DNA of 64,000 bases from Thiotrichaceae bacterium UBA7357 (GCA_002470825.1 DKOR01000017.1:1-64000), one strand, 5' to 3'. Numbered from the stretch's first letter, positions 46,962-56,230 are shown. Numbers and translations: made by a program. Notes: generated by a model from the sequence alone, not told the origin.

Positions 46962-47363
46962 ATGGCAAAATCTTTAAACAAAACAATTGGCGACAGCGAA
47001 ATCAGTTTGAAAGCATTCCAAGTTCTAGCGGATAACAGCTTTGACTCCGTCCTCATTACTGATGCTACTAAAGCCGGGAAAATAATATATGCCAACAAGG
47101 CTTTTAATAAATTGACGGGGTATAGCGTGGATGAAGTTATTGGAAAGACTCCTAGGATCTTGCAGGGCTCGGCAACTGACAAAATGGTTTTGGAACGTCT
47201 TAGCAAATCGTTGCAAAATGGAAAACACTTTGAGGGTAGCGCCATAAATTATAAGAAAAATGGTAAACCATTCATCATGCATTGGCGTGTAGTGCCCGCG
47301 AAGATTGGAAAAAAGACGAAGGTTTGGCTAGCTATTCAAAGAGAAGGAACCGCTATTAGCTAA
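46962..47363 (+). CDS. Stand-alone PAS domain protein
   Basis: 133 residues that are almost entirely one PAS domain: FDSVLITDATKAGKIIYANKAF, then LTGYSVDEVIGKTPRILQG and the C-terminal strands with KNGKPFIMHWRV. The helix that in LOV photoreceptors reads GxNCRFLQ reads GKTPRILQ here, so the flavin-binding cysteine is absent. There is no output domain, so it probably acts by binding another protein. Its stop overlaps the convergent msrA stop by a few bases. Confidence 0.85.
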   Translation: MAKSLNKTIGDSEISLKAFQVLADNSFDSVLITDATKAGKIIYANKAFNKLTGYSVDEVIGKTPRILQGSATDKMVLERLSKSLQNGKHFEGSAINYKKNGKPFIMHWRVVPAKIGKKTKVWLAIQREGTAIS

Positions 47364-47994
47364 AATAAGTAATGCCAGTACCTCCTAAACCACAATAACC
47401 TGCTGGATTTTTTGCTAGGTACTGTTGATGATATGTCTCTGCATAATAGAACTTTGATGCATCAATTATCTCAGTCGTAATCGAGGGAAAGCCTGCTCCA
47501 TTAAGTTTAATTTGATAAATATCTCTGCAAGATTTTGCAATCTCTTTTTGTTTTTCATCAAAAACATAAATTCCTGAACGATACTGTGTGCCACTATCAT
47601 TTCCTTGACGCATTCCTTGTGTGGGATTATGTGATTCCCAAAAAACAGCTAATAGCTGTTCGAAACTAATTTTCTCAGGCAAATAGTTTACGAGCACTAC
47701 TTCATTATGTCCTGTCATGCCTGTGCAAACTTCTTCATAACTTGGGTTTGGTGTGATTCCTCCAGTATAAACAACCGCAGTTGAGTAGACCCCCGCTAAT
47801 CCCCAAAATTTTCTTTCAGCACCCCAAAAACATCCAAGACCAAATAAGGCTTGCTCTATATCTTCAGGAAATGGACGCTTGATTGAGTTGCCATTAACAA
47901 AATGACGGCTTTCAACAATCATAGGTGCCTTACGTCCGGATAGTGCAGTATCAACGCTAGGTAATTGTGATTTTTTATTTAATCCAAATATCAT
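47356..47994 (-). CDS. msrA: Peptide methionine sulfoxide reductase MsrA
   Basis: Repairs methionine S-sulfoxide in proteins. The catalytic motif is FGLGCFWGAE near residue 53, followed by YTGGITPNPSYEEVCTGMTGHNEVV in family order and the C-terminal region with YHQQYLAKNPAGYCG, which carries the recycling cysteine. It has 212 residues, with no signal peptide. The gene is convergent with the PAS gene. Confidence 0.95.
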   Translation of the reverse strand: MIFGLNKKSQLPSVDTALSGRKAPMIVESRHFVNGNSIKRPFPEDIEQALFGLGCFWGAERKFWGLAGVYSTAVVYTGGITPNPSYEEVCTGMTGHNEVVLVNYLPEKISFEQLLAVFWESHNPTQGMRQGNDSGTQYRSGIYVFDEKQKEIAKSCRDIYQIKLNGAGFPSITTEIIDASKFYYAETYHQQYLAKNPAGYCGLGGTGITYFS

Positions 47995-48043
47995 GATTTT
48001 GTGTGATTACAATTTGAGCTCTAAGTTCACAAGGCTAGCATAG

Positions 48044-48586
48044 TTATAGTTGAATCGGAGCATCGCCTACATCACTCTTAAAACAGCTCAGGTAAGAAAC
48101 ATAGACATTAGCGCTGACTACTGGGATCAGCACCAAATAACCGAGCATGAGTGGTATAGCAGCTATAATTGCCAATATAGAAACAACAATGCCATACAAA
48201 ATAAAGGGTAATAGATTTTTAGACAAGCATTAAAACTCAATAACATCGCCAAAAGTGCCGTTTCTTCACTGGAGATTGTAATAGTAGGAGCAAACCATAT
48301 CGCCAAACGTTTAAAATAAGGCGCCTTTAAACATATGTCGGAACTCGAATGATCTACCTTCTTTATGGGCAACACACCCGAGCATATAACCGCCGACAAA
48401 GACCGGGCTAAAAATGTATACTACAACTTCACCGAAAAGAATAAGACTGAAGCCAAATGAGATCAAAAAGCCCACAACCGTTGCAACAATCCAACCAAGT
48501 GGATTACGTTTAAAATAGGACCATGCTTCTGCAATCCAAGCAGATCCACTGCTAAAACTCCTAGACTGAATTGACATATTCATCAC
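48044..48586 (-). pseudogene. Decayed BPSS1780-like multi-pass membrane protein
   Basis: Three fragments in different frames read as one family. The first (48311-48586) has EAWSYFKRNPLGWIV and the helix before HMFKGAL. The second (about 48225-48330) has RLAIWFAPTITI and LLSFNACLK. The third (48044-48226) has NLLPFILYG and LGYLVLIPVVSANVYVSYL. Together they match the order of a BPSS1780-type membrane protein. About 55 residues are missing between the first two fragments, and a one-base loss in an A-run near 48220 separates the last two. This is a deletion plus a frameshift, not a single sequencing error. Family assignment is from memory of its pattern. Confidence 0.72.
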
Positions 48587-48728
48587 ATGTCTCCTCGCTT
48601 GTGATAGAGAACTGCTTATCTATTTTTAGTACTTGCATCATTAATAACACATTATAAGTTATTGTAGCATGTGAAATGATTTACAATAAAATGTAATGTT
48701 TACTTTCTATTGCATTCAAGGGGTCTAC

Positions 48729-49544
48729 ATGGAAATCAAAGATAGAGTTGCATTAGTTACTGGCAGCGCGAGTGGTATTGGTCATGCTGTTTCATTTGAA
48801 TTAGCAAAACGTGAAGTTAAAGCAATCGCAATGGTTGATATTATTCCGGATGTTGAAATTGTTGCAGAGCAACTCAATGACGAAGTAAACACCACGATTG
48901 CTGTTCCTTTTCAAGGTGATGTAACTGATTATAAATTTCGCGAGGAAGTATTCGCGACTATGTCAAAAGACTATGGCATGGTCAGTATCTGCGTGCCAGG
49001 AGCAGGTATTACACGTGATTCACTTGCAGTTAGAGTCGATAAAGAAACAAAAAAAGCGAGCATTTATTCAATTGAAGATTTTAAAAAAGTCGTTGATATT
49101 AACCTTATCGCACCTATTTATTGGGCAATGGAAATGATCGCTAAGATTGCAGAAGATAGAGCTCAACGTGATCAAAAAAAGTGGGAACCGGATGAAGGCG
49201 TTCAAGGAGCCATTGTATTTATTGGTTCAGTCTCTTCAAAGGGTAATAAAGGACAAGTATCTTATGCCTCGACTAAATCAGGTATTGAAGGCGCGTCAGC
49301 AACATTGAGCAAGGAAGCTATTTTTCATGGTGTTCGTTGTAGTGTTATTCATCCTGGCTTCACAGACACATCTATGGTGAAAGCAATGGGAGAAGAATAC
49401 ATTCAAAAATATATACTACCAGAAACTCAATTAGGCCGTTTAATCCGGCCAACTGAAATAGCTGAGGCTATTTGTTTTATGATTCATAATTCTGCTGTCA
49501 GTGGGACATTATGGGCTGATGCGGGTTGGCACCCATCTCCCTAA
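48729..49544 (+). CDS. Short-chain dehydrogenase/reductase
   Basis: NAD(P)-dependent oxidoreductase of the classical SDR family. The cofactor loop is TGSASGIG near the N-terminus, and the active site has Ser in FIGSVSSKG and the YASTK motif. There are 271 residues from the ATG at 48729, which I prefer to the one 11 codons upstream because AAGGGG lies close before it. Members act on 3-oxoacyl chains, sugars or steroids, and the substrate cannot be told here. The neighbours give no pathway. Confidence 0.9.
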   Translation: MEIKDRVALVTGSASGIGHAVSFELAKREVKAIAMVDIIPDVEIVAEQLNDEVNTTIAVPFQGDVTDYKFREEVFATMSKDYGMVSICVPGAGITRDSLAVRVDKETKKASIYSIEDFKKVVDINLIAPIYWAMEMIAKIAEDRAQRDQKKWEPDEGVQGAIVFIGSVSSKGNKGQVSYASTKSGIEGASATLSKEAIFHGVRCSVIHPGFTDTSMVKAMGEEYIQKYILPETQLGRLIRPTEIAEAICFMIHNSAVSGTLWADAGWHPSP

Positions 49545-49580
49545 AAAACATTTAAAATAGCTTCCTTCATCTAAATGAGT

Positions 49581-49928
49581 CTATTCTTTACTTTCAGCAC
49601 AAATAATGCAAAGTAAGCTAGACGAATCAAACTTCAACCGTGCTTTTGAAATTGGTTCATCGCATTCCAGACAATCCCCAAAATGACCATTATTAATCCG
49701 CTCTATAGCCGCAGTAATTCTTAGTATTTCGTCTTCTCTTCTTCGTTTCGTCTCTATCGACATAGCCTGTGCTTGCATTGCATCCATTCTGGAGAGCCTG
49801 CCAACACGGGCTTGATCCAGCTCGATAGGTCTTGCAGCAGCATTACCGATCTCAGCAAGCTCATTTAGCTCAATTAATCTCTTCGTGAGTCTTTTTTTGA
49901 AAAAATGAATATCTAAATTTTGTTTCAT
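49581..49928 (-). CDS. TraR/DksA-family zinc finger protein
   Basis: Small relative of DksA that can bind in the secondary channel of RNA polymerase. It has an N-terminal coiled coil, the family sequence VGRLSRMDAMQAQAM and a four-cysteine zinc finger (CLEC ... CIIC). It has 115 residues, shorter than DksA (about 150), and the DxxDxA tip motif of true DksA is not present. It is convergent with the SDR gene. Confidence 0.88.
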   Translation of the reverse strand: MKQNLDIHFFKKRLTKRLIELNELAEIGNAAARPIELDQARVGRLSRMDAMQAQAMSIETKRRREDEILRITAAIERINNGHFGDCLECDEPISKARLKFDSSSLLCIICAESKE

Positions 49929-49953
49929 GATCCTGCTAATTTATACAATATAG

Positions 49954-50319
49954 CTATGGACAGGACTCATTACTATAATCAGTTAATATAATTTTTTTCA
50001 AATCTGGATATGCTTCATCACGAAAATAATTCCAGTTTTCCTGATGCAGCGTATCAAAAGTTCCACCATTTTTTACATCTACAAAAACCCATCGCTTGAG
50101 ATCACTATCAATAGACTTATGTTTGATACAGGCTAAAATCCATTTCGCATTGAACCCCATCTTTAATATTGAAGCTTCTATCATGGTAATTTTATCATGA
50201 TTAATTACAAAATATTCACCCGAATCATTTTGCTTTAATACATGACGCCCAGGCAAATCTTTTGCAAATAATGTACTCGAGATGAGTATTGTAAAAAGTA
50301 TTACCACAATTTTATTCAT
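49954..50319 (-). CDS. Exported protein of unknown function
   Basis: A signal peptide (about 1-19, ending SSTLFAKD) is followed by ~100 residues with two cysteines (near residues 63 and 120) that could form a disulfide. No known family is recognised. It lies 25 bases upstream of the DksA-like gene on the same strand and is probably co-transcribed with it. Confidence 0.68.
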   Translation of the reverse strand: MNKIVVILFTILISSTLFAKDLPGRHVLKQNDSGEYFVINHDKITMIEASILKMGFNAKWILACIKHKSIDSDLKRWVFVDVKNGGTFDTLHQENWNYFRDEAYPDLKKIILTDYSNESCP

Positions 50320-50703
50320 GACGATTTAAACCCTCAAATTAAAAAAATAAAAATAATCCTTCATAATGTAAATATCATCACCCTTTGTCAATCTCGATTA
50401 AGATACTAAATTGATAAAATACTATATAATGTCTATTTAAAATAGGAACAATATAAACCCACATAAAGAATAGTAAGAAAACATTTTAGGAAATGTAGAA
50501 ATGTCCAGTATGTATTTTGTAAGTCTATTTTTTATGAATAAATGAGTATCGAATTAGGACAAAACTGAAATTAGATCAACATTATTGATATTGATGTAAA
50601 ATAAAAAGAAGAATTTAAATTTGTACTAATTAAACTCTACCATTAATCGCAATACCTATTGATTTTTATAGATACAATAAGAAATTTAAGGAAGCCTGTA
50701 ACT
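50320..50703. other. Intergenic region between divergent genes
   Basis: About 380 AT-rich bases. TTGATA near 50411 and TATAAT near 50425 are too close to be one promoter. A 13-codon frame at about 50500 with an AGGA upstream is too short to call. The last 20 bases hold AAGGAAG (50688-50694), the ribosome-binding site of the next gene. Confidence 0.4.
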
Positions 50704-51342
50704 GTGAAAAATATTGTTGAAAAAAAGCACCATCCACGTTTGTTGGGAGAATATTTGTCATGTTCACGTGGCTCTATCAGAGTTGCAATGCAAAAGAAGC
50801 ATGAGGCCAAAGCACTTGGAAATAAGCAGAAACGAATAGGTGAAATATTAGTTGAACTCGACGTAATCAAAGAGGAAGACTTACGAAATGCGTTGCGTCA
50901 GCAGCGTGCGGATAGGATTGGTTTGTGTCCTGTGTTTGAATCTCTAAGTCGAACAGAATTGATTGGGATTGGTAACTATTTTTCTGAAGTAAGTCTTACA
51001 GCAGATAATCAATTTATATTTGAAGGTAAAAATGATCCAACGTTATACATACTTGTTGGAGGAAAACTAGAAGTTTTTACTAAAGATCATGATGGGAACG
51101 AAATTCATATTGCATTTGTTAATCCAATAGAGCCTATTGGTGAGATGGGCTATTTTCAAGATGGTATTAAGACAGCTTCTGTCAGGACGGTTATTCCAAC
51201 CGAATTATTATCATCTGGATACAAAAATCTGACTCATTATTTTGAGCATGTCCCTCACGTAGCACATGCATTCTTAAGTGTCATAAATCGCCGTCAAGCT
51301 GAGACTATTCAACGAATAAAAGAAGCTGAAAATCAGCATTGA
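50704..51342 (+). CDS. Cyclic-nucleotide-binding-like regulator with MshEN-like segment
   Basis: The N-terminal part contains RIGEILVELDVIKEEDLRNALR, a helical segment resembling the GspE/MshE N-terminal domain (MshEN, a c-di-GMP binder in other proteins). Residues ~75-190 form a Crp-type cyclic nucleotide-binding fold with IGEMGYFQDGIKTASVR. In the phosphate-binding cassette the usual Arg of the P-R-A/T-A pattern is Lys156, so ligand binding may be lost or changed. There is no DNA-binding domain. I use the GTG at 50704 (212 residues), because AAGGAAG sits 9 bases before it. A TTG 15 codons upstream is less likely. Confidence 0.72.
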   Translation: MKNIVEKKHHPRLLGEYLSCSRGSIRVAMQKKHEAKALGNKQKRIGEILVELDVIKEEDLRNALRQQRADRIGLCPVFESLSRTELIGIGNYFSEVSLTADNQFIFEGKNDPTLYILVGGKLEVFTKDHDGNEIHIAFVNPIEPIGEMGYFQDGIKTASVRTVIPTELLSSGYKNLTHYFEHVPHVAHAFLSVINRRQAETIQRIKEAENQH

Positions 51343-51366
51343 CTGAAGAACTTCACTGAGTATAAT
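51339..51366 (+). promoter_or_regulatory. Promoter of the cold-shock gene
   Basis: TTGACT (51339-51344), a 16-base spacer and TATAAT (51361-51366), a near-consensus sigma-70 promoter that overlaps the stop of the preceding gene. Transcription would start near 51373, giving a leader of about 113 bases before the ATG, similar to cspA mRNAs that sense temperature through their leader. Confidence 0.75.
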
Positions 51367-51485
51367 CTGAATCGGCGGAAAGAATTGTTTCGATAATGCT
51401 AATAACCAAGCAAAAAGCAATATTCATAACTCGGAGAACGATCTTTTTGAATTTTGTACTTTTAAATTTTTTATAGGTAATAAAT

Positions 51486-51695
51486 ATGTCTGATTTAGTT
51501 AACGGTAAAGTAAAGTTCTTTAATGATACAAAAGGTTTTGGTTTTATTGAACAAGAACAAGGTCCTGATGTGTTCGTACATTTTAGTGCAATCAGTGGTT
51601 CTGGCTTCAAAACACTTGCCGAAGGTCAACAAGTACAATTCAAAGTTACTGCTGGTGAAAAAGGTCCTCAAGCAGAGGACGTTACTCCCGTATAA
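51486..51695 (+). CDS. Cold-shock domain protein
   Basis: 69-residue single-stranded nucleic acid binding protein with the two RNA-binding motifs: KGFGFIEQ (RNP1) and VFVHFSAI (RNP2). The length and order match the CspA family. It has its own promoter and a long leader, and no gene is coupled behind it. Whether it is cold-induced or constitutive cannot be told from the sequence. Confidence 0.94.
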   Translation: MSDLVNGKVKFFNDTKGFGFIEQEQGPDVFVHFSAISGSGFKTLAEGQQVQFKVTAGEKGPQAEDVTPV

Positions 51696-52216
51696 AGCAT
51701 TTAGCTCTTAGTTCTCATAGACATTGATGTGACAGCTCCAATTTAAAAGTTCACGATTCATTCTTTCGTATTACGTATACGCAAACTCGGACTTTTTCTT
51801 CAAACTGAGATGCAAGTCAGTTTAAATAACCCTCTGCCGATACTACCTCCCATATTCATGAAAAGTTCAAAATAAAAGCTAAAACAATTATCGTATCTAT
51901 TGTTAATTTGTTAGTAGTACAATTCTTTTTCAGTTACAGTATTTTTGTTTTCATCGCTAGACCCGATTTAAGAACTACTTCTTCGTAAATTTTAGTAAAA
52001 AATTAAGTGATTTCGTAGCTATGTATTAATTAAGAAAATTTGCTAATTCAGAAATATCTGCATTTTTTGATTTTAGTATTTGCATTACTAAAACACAAAA
52101 CACAAAGCATATTATTCATATCAAAGAATATGAATAATCTAATGCTTGTAAATATATACTGCTCTGGAATAAAAAAGTTATAATGTATGAAATAAAGAAA
52201 TTTGGAGTATAAATCA
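51696..52216. other. Intergenic region, 521 bp, with a long hairpin
   Basis: Non-coding AT-rich sequence between the cold-shock gene and sohB. I find no clear terminator right after the cold-shock gene. The main feature is the inverted repeat at 52105-52147. TATAAT at 52179-52184 may be the sohB -10 box, but no -35 fits. No RNA gene is recognised. Confidence 0.45.
52105..52147. repeat. Long inverted repeat upstream of sohB
   Basis: AAGCAT plus ATTATTCATAT (52105-52121), a 6-base loop, then ATATGAATAAT (52128-52138), a 3-base bulge and ATGCTT (52142-52147). It makes an 11-bp perfect stem extended by 6 bp. There is no T-run after it. It may be an mRNA-end hairpin or a regulator site. Confidence 0.7.
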
Positions 52217-53206
52217 GTGGAATTTTTAATTGAGTACGGTATGTTCCTAGCTAAATTGCTTACAGTTGTATTAATAATATTATTCGCCATAGGTGTAATA
52301 ATCTTCATTATTTTACGTGCTAAAGGTGATAGTGAGCAACTTAACATCAAAAATATTAATGAAAAATATGAAGCTATGAGCTTAATGCTCAATTCACAGG
52401 TGCTTGGTAAAAAAGAATTTAAAAAGTACCTTAAAATACAAAAACAAAATCATAAAGAAAAGGATAAAACAGTTTCTGTTGAAAAGAAAAATATATATGT
52501 CTTAGAATTTAAAGGAGATATCAAAGCTAGCACGGTGTCATCATTAAGAGAAGAAATAACGGCTATATTAACAATTGCGGATAAAAGAGATGAAGTCGTT
52601 GTTATCCTTGAGAGTGGTGGTGGTACGGTTCATGGTTACGGATTAGGTGCATCACAATTGAAACGTATTCGTGACAAAGAGATTATGCTTACAGTTGCCG
52701 TTGATAAAGTTGCTGCTAGCGGAGGCTACATGATGGCATGTGTTGCAAATAATATTATTGCAGCGCCTTTTGCGGTTCTTGGTTCAATTGGTGTATTAGC
52801 CCAAATTCCAAATTTCCATAAGTTGTTAAAAAAAATGGATATAGATTTTGAACAGATAACTGCTGGTGACTATAAAAGAACCCTAACAATGTTCGGTGCA
52901 AATTCAGATCAGGATAGAGAAAAATTTAAAGAGGAATTGGAAGAGACGCACCATCTTTTTAAGGAGTTCGTAAAAGAAAATAGAGAAATCATAGACATTC
53001 ACAAGATTGCAACTGGAGAACATTGGTATGGAAAAAGAGCAATTGAGCTCAATCTAGTAGATGAATTAATAACTAGTGATGATTATCTATCTACTGCAGC
53101 AAAACAAGCAAACATATTTGAAATAAAATACGAACGTAAGAAGCCTGTTTCCGAAAAATTAATTTCATTTGGGGCTAACATTTTAAGTACAATTGATGGT
53201 CGTTAG
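52217..53206 (+). CDS. sohB: Inner-membrane signal-peptide-peptidase-like protease SohB
   Basis: Serine protease of the S49 family, anchored by an N-terminal membrane helix (about 14-36). The start EFLIEYGMFLAKLLTVV matches E. coli SohB, which begins ME-LLSEYG. This supports the GTG at 52217, preceded by TTGGAG at 9 bases. The catalytic Ser is in VAASGGYMMA and the Lys in TAGDYKRTLTMFG. It has 329 residues. It is convergent with avtA. Confidence 0.92.
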   Translation: MEFLIEYGMFLAKLLTVVLIILFAIGVIIFIILRAKGDSEQLNIKNINEKYEAMSLMLNSQVLGKKEFKKYLKIQKQNHKEKDKTVSVEKKNIYVLEFKGDIKASTVSSLREEITAILTIADKRDEVVVILESGGGTVHGYGLGASQLKRIRDKEIMLTVAVDKVAASGGYMMACVANNIIAAPFAVLGSIGVLAQIPNFHKLLKKMDIDFEQITAGDYKRTLTMFGANSDQDREKFKEELEETHHLFKEFVKENREIIDIHKIATGEHWYGKRAIELNLVDELITSDDYLSTAAKQANIFEIKYERKKPVSEKLISFGANILSTIDGR

Positions 53207-53220
53207 TCAACAGCTGGTAT

Positions 53221-54468
53221 TTAAAGAATACTTTTTAATTCTTTTGCTATTAACTTGATACCTTTCTCAACAATTTTTTCATTCATTGAATACGTTATAC
53301 GGAGGCATTGATGTTTATGTTTCCAATCTTCTACAAGCCCAGGAAAAAAGTGTGAACCTGAGATAACAATAACCCCTCTTAATTTTAAACGCTCGTATAA
53401 CTCATCTGAACTTATTGGTAACTCTGGCAGCCAAAGCCATAAAAATATGGCACCTTCTGGTTTATGTATATAATATTCCAATCCATCAAGCTCTTTGTGT
53501 ATTATTTTAACAGCATGCATTACTTTAGCTTGATAATAGGGTTTGATTTGAAATTGTGATAATCTTAGTATCTCACCACTACTAATTAGATCCTTTGTTA
53601 TCATTGCACCAAAATTACCCGTAGCAAGATTGATTACAGCATTCATGTTTCTAATCAGGTTTATTACTGGTTCATCTGCTATAACTATACCGGTCCGAGT
53701 TCCTGGTAACCCCACTTTGGATAGGCTCATGCAATAAATAATATTTTTATTCCATATAGGATTAGTTTCAGTGAATATTATATTAGGAAAAGGTTCACCA
53801 TATGCATTATCGATAATAAAAGGTACGTCATGGGTTTCAGCCAACGATAATAGTCTCGATATTTCAATGTCTGATAGGACATTCCCCGTCGGATTTGTTG
53901 GCCGTGATACACACATTGCTGCAGTATTCTCACGTATATTCATATCATCAAAATTAACATGGTACTTGAAAAAATGATTGTCCTGCTTCTCAATCAACGG
54001 CCTATAGGAATAAAATAAATCATCACTTAAACCAACATCAGAATAACCAATATATTCTGGTGTCATGGGCAAAAGTATTTGTTTATGAATACCCGTTTCA
54101 TCTTCGCCGCCCAGCATATTGAACAAAAAGAAGAATGCAGATTGGCTACCAATCGTTAAAGCAACATTTTCAACTTTGATACCCCATTGATATTGCTTAT
54201 TCATTAACTCGACTATGGCATTAATGAATTCTTGATTACCCTGTGGTAATTCGTAATTACCAACCGCATGTGCAAATAAAGTTGGGTTTTCAATCAATCG
54301 ATGTAGTGAATCTCTAAAGTATTGTTGTACTCCTGGAATATGGCTAGGATTGCCTCCTCCCAACATCAATGCATCGGAATTACCAGACATAGCGTTACCC
54401 AAATCATCCATAAGCTGAACAATGCCAGATTGACTATCAAAACGAGATGCAAATTTTGAGAAATTCAT
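53221..54468 (-). CDS. avtA: Valine--pyruvate aminotransferase AvtA
   Basis: PLP enzyme linking valine and alanine metabolism by transferring the amino group between valine and pyruvate. It follows E. coli AvtA over its length: LMLGGGNPSHIP, SQSAFFFLFNMLGG, CVSRPTNPTGNV and the PLP lysine in MSLSKVGLPGTRTG. It has 415 residues. The next gene on the strand, glycerate kinase, lies 56 bases upstream, so the two could be co-transcribed. Confidence 0.93.
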   Translation of the reverse strand: MNFSKFASRFDSQSGIVQLMDDLGNAMSGNSDALMLGGGNPSHIPGVQQYFRDSLHRLIENPTLFAHAVGNYELPQGNQEFINAIVELMNKQYQWGIKVENVALTIGSQSAFFFLFNMLGGEDETGIHKQILLPMTPEYIGYSDVGLSDDLFYSYRPLIEKQDNHFFKYHVNFDDMNIRENTAAMCVSRPTNPTGNVLSDIEISRLLSLAETHDVPFIIDNAYGEPFPNIIFTETNPIWNKNIIYCMSLSKVGLPGTRTGIVIADEPVINLIRNMNAVINLATGNFGAMITKDLISSGEILRLSQFQIKPYYQAKVMHAVKIIHKELDGLEYYIHKPEGAIFLWLWLPELPISSDELYERLKLRGVIVISGSHFFPGLVEDWKHKHQCLRITYSMNEKIVEKGIKLIAKELKSIL

Positions 54469-54524
54469 TTAATACTTTAATCGATTATACCAATCAGGAT
54501 TAACTGAACAGATATAAAGCAATG

Positions 54525-55697
54525 TTATTTGCGTCGTTTAAGTTTTTTAGCTGCAATATTTTTACCTATCATGATTAAGCAGATAACACGCTCTGCTGCA
54601 TTTGCGATATATGTTCTCGAGTTTCTCATTGCTTCATCCAATGGCATTCCTCGCGCATAAGCACTTTCTAATCCATCGATACCATGGGCAAACATGGCAT
54701 TAGCGTCATCAGCAATAGTACCGCCAATAGCGACTGTAGGCACATGATGTTTTTTTGCAACCTTAGCCACACCTGAAGGAGTTTTACCAAAAGCTGTTTG
54801 AGAGTCAACACATCCTTCCCCAGTTATAACTAAATCAGCACCTCTTAAATGTTGAGCCATATTAGTAGCTTCTATAATTAGATCAATTCCACTTTCCATT
54901 CGTGCTTGAGTAAATGCCACCAGTCCAGCACCTAATCCACCAGCAGCACCAGCGCCTTTTAAATTAACGACCTCTTTCTTCAAATCTGCTTTAATAATTT
55001 TTCCTAAATGATTGAGGTTAGACTCTAGTATTTTAACCATTGTAGGCGAAGCACCTTTTTGAGGCCCAAAAATATTTGATGCGCCAGTTTTACCACATAG
55101 TGGATTATTAACATCACTTGCTATGATGATTTTTACTTTTTTTATTAATGGGTTAAGAGATTTTATATTAATACTATCAATTTCATGAAGCATACCACCA
55201 GCACCATGTTTCATGATCTCTTTACCGTGTTTATTGATGAAACGAACACCTAATGCTTGTGCCATTCCAACACCGCCATCATTCGTTGCTGAGCCTCCTA
55301 TACCAATAATGATTTTCGTTGCCCCTCGCTTGGCAGCATCTAAAATAAGTTCGCCTGTACCATATGTTGTTGTCTTTAGTGGGTTCATTTTTTTACCACT
55401 GACAAGTGGTAATCCTGATGCCTCGGACATTTCGATTACTGCTGTTTTACCATCGACTAACATTCCATAACGAGCAGAAACAGGTTTACATGCTGGCCCA
55501 GTAACACGCTTACGAATAAACTTCCCACCAATGGCATCAACCAATGATTGTACTGTTCCTTCTCCGCCATCTGCCATAGGGATCTTGATACAGTTTGCTT
55601 GAGGCAAGACTCTTTTAATCCCTTTTTCCATTGCAGTAGCAACTTGCAATGCTGTTAAGTTTCCCTTAAACGAATCTGGTGCAAGAATAATTTTCAT
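54525..55697 (-). CDS. Glycerate kinase (GarK/GlxK type)
   Basis: Phosphorylates glycerate, linking glyoxylate or serine metabolism to glycolysis. Family marks are ILAPDSFKGNLTAL at the N-terminus, MADGGEGT, GIGGSATNDGGVGMAQALG in the middle and ITGEGCVDSQTAFGK near the C-terminus. It has 390 residues, a normal length. It is a class I kinase; GarK enzymes make 2-phosphoglycerate. No glyoxylate carboligase or tartronate semialdehyde reductase is in the window, so the feeding pathway is not visible here. Confidence 0.92.
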   Translation of the reverse strand: MKIILAPDSFKGNLTALQVATAMEKGIKRVLPQANCIKIPMADGGEGTVQSLVDAIGGKFIRKRVTGPACKPVSARYGMLVDGKTAVIEMSEASGLPLVSGKKMNPLKTTTYGTGELILDAAKRGATKIIIGIGGSATNDGGVGMAQALGVRFINKHGKEIMKHGAGGMLHEIDSINIKSLNPLIKKVKIIIASDVNNPLCGKTGASNIFGPQKGASPTMVKILESNLNHLGKIIKADLKKEVVNLKGAGAAGGLGAGLVAFTQARMESGIDLIIEATNMAQHLRGADLVITGEGCVDSQTAFGKTPSGVAKVAKKHHVPTVAIGGTIADDANAMFAHGIDGLESAYARGMPLDEAMRNSRTYIANAAERVICLIMIGKNIAAKKLKRRK

Positions 55698-56230
55698 AAA
55701 ATAATCGACCTAAGGCAACAAAAAAAATAATTAGTTGATGTAAAAAAACATATTATAACTAATACGCAAATTTTCAGAGGTATTTTTATCTAACTTAGCA
55801 TTTTAAATTAAATAGTTTAAGATATTTAAGTGATATTAAAATACCTTTTCACATCTAGAATTAAAGCTATAACAATTATTAGTCATTCTGGGAAAAGAGT
55901 CATATATTATAAGAAAAGAATTAAAATTATTAATAGAACACGTCCAGATTGAGTCTTACTATATGCTAATTGCTATTGTTTTTTTCGGTGATTTTATCAA
56001 CAGAAAGAGTACTATCATTTATTTCGTAAATGGTAATCTATGATGATAACAGATCATGCTAGCAACCTGACTCCTAATTTTAGACATTCAACAGAACATA
56101 GCCATATCGACAAGGAGGCATTAAACTATATCTATTGAACTTCACTTGGATGAAGTCATCTGCATATATATAAAAAGATATAATAATAATTTTAATTCGC
56201 AATAAAATAGTTCAACGGAGATTAATCATA
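55698..56230. other. Intergenic region, 533 bp
   Basis: It lies between two divergently transcribed genes. An imperfect inverted repeat ATTAGTT-G-ATGT ... ACAT-ATTAT-AACTAAT (55730-55763) sits 33 bases upstream of the glycerate kinase start and could be an operator. AAGGAGG at 56112-56118 is a perfect ribosome-binding site with no ordinary start codon after it. The only fitting frame begins with ATA at 56128 and encodes 25 residues. The remainder shows nothing. Confidence 0.45.

Noticed and set aside
46962..47363. LOV blue-light photoreceptor
   Set aside because: The flavin-binding cysteine motif reads GKTPRILQ, with no Cys.
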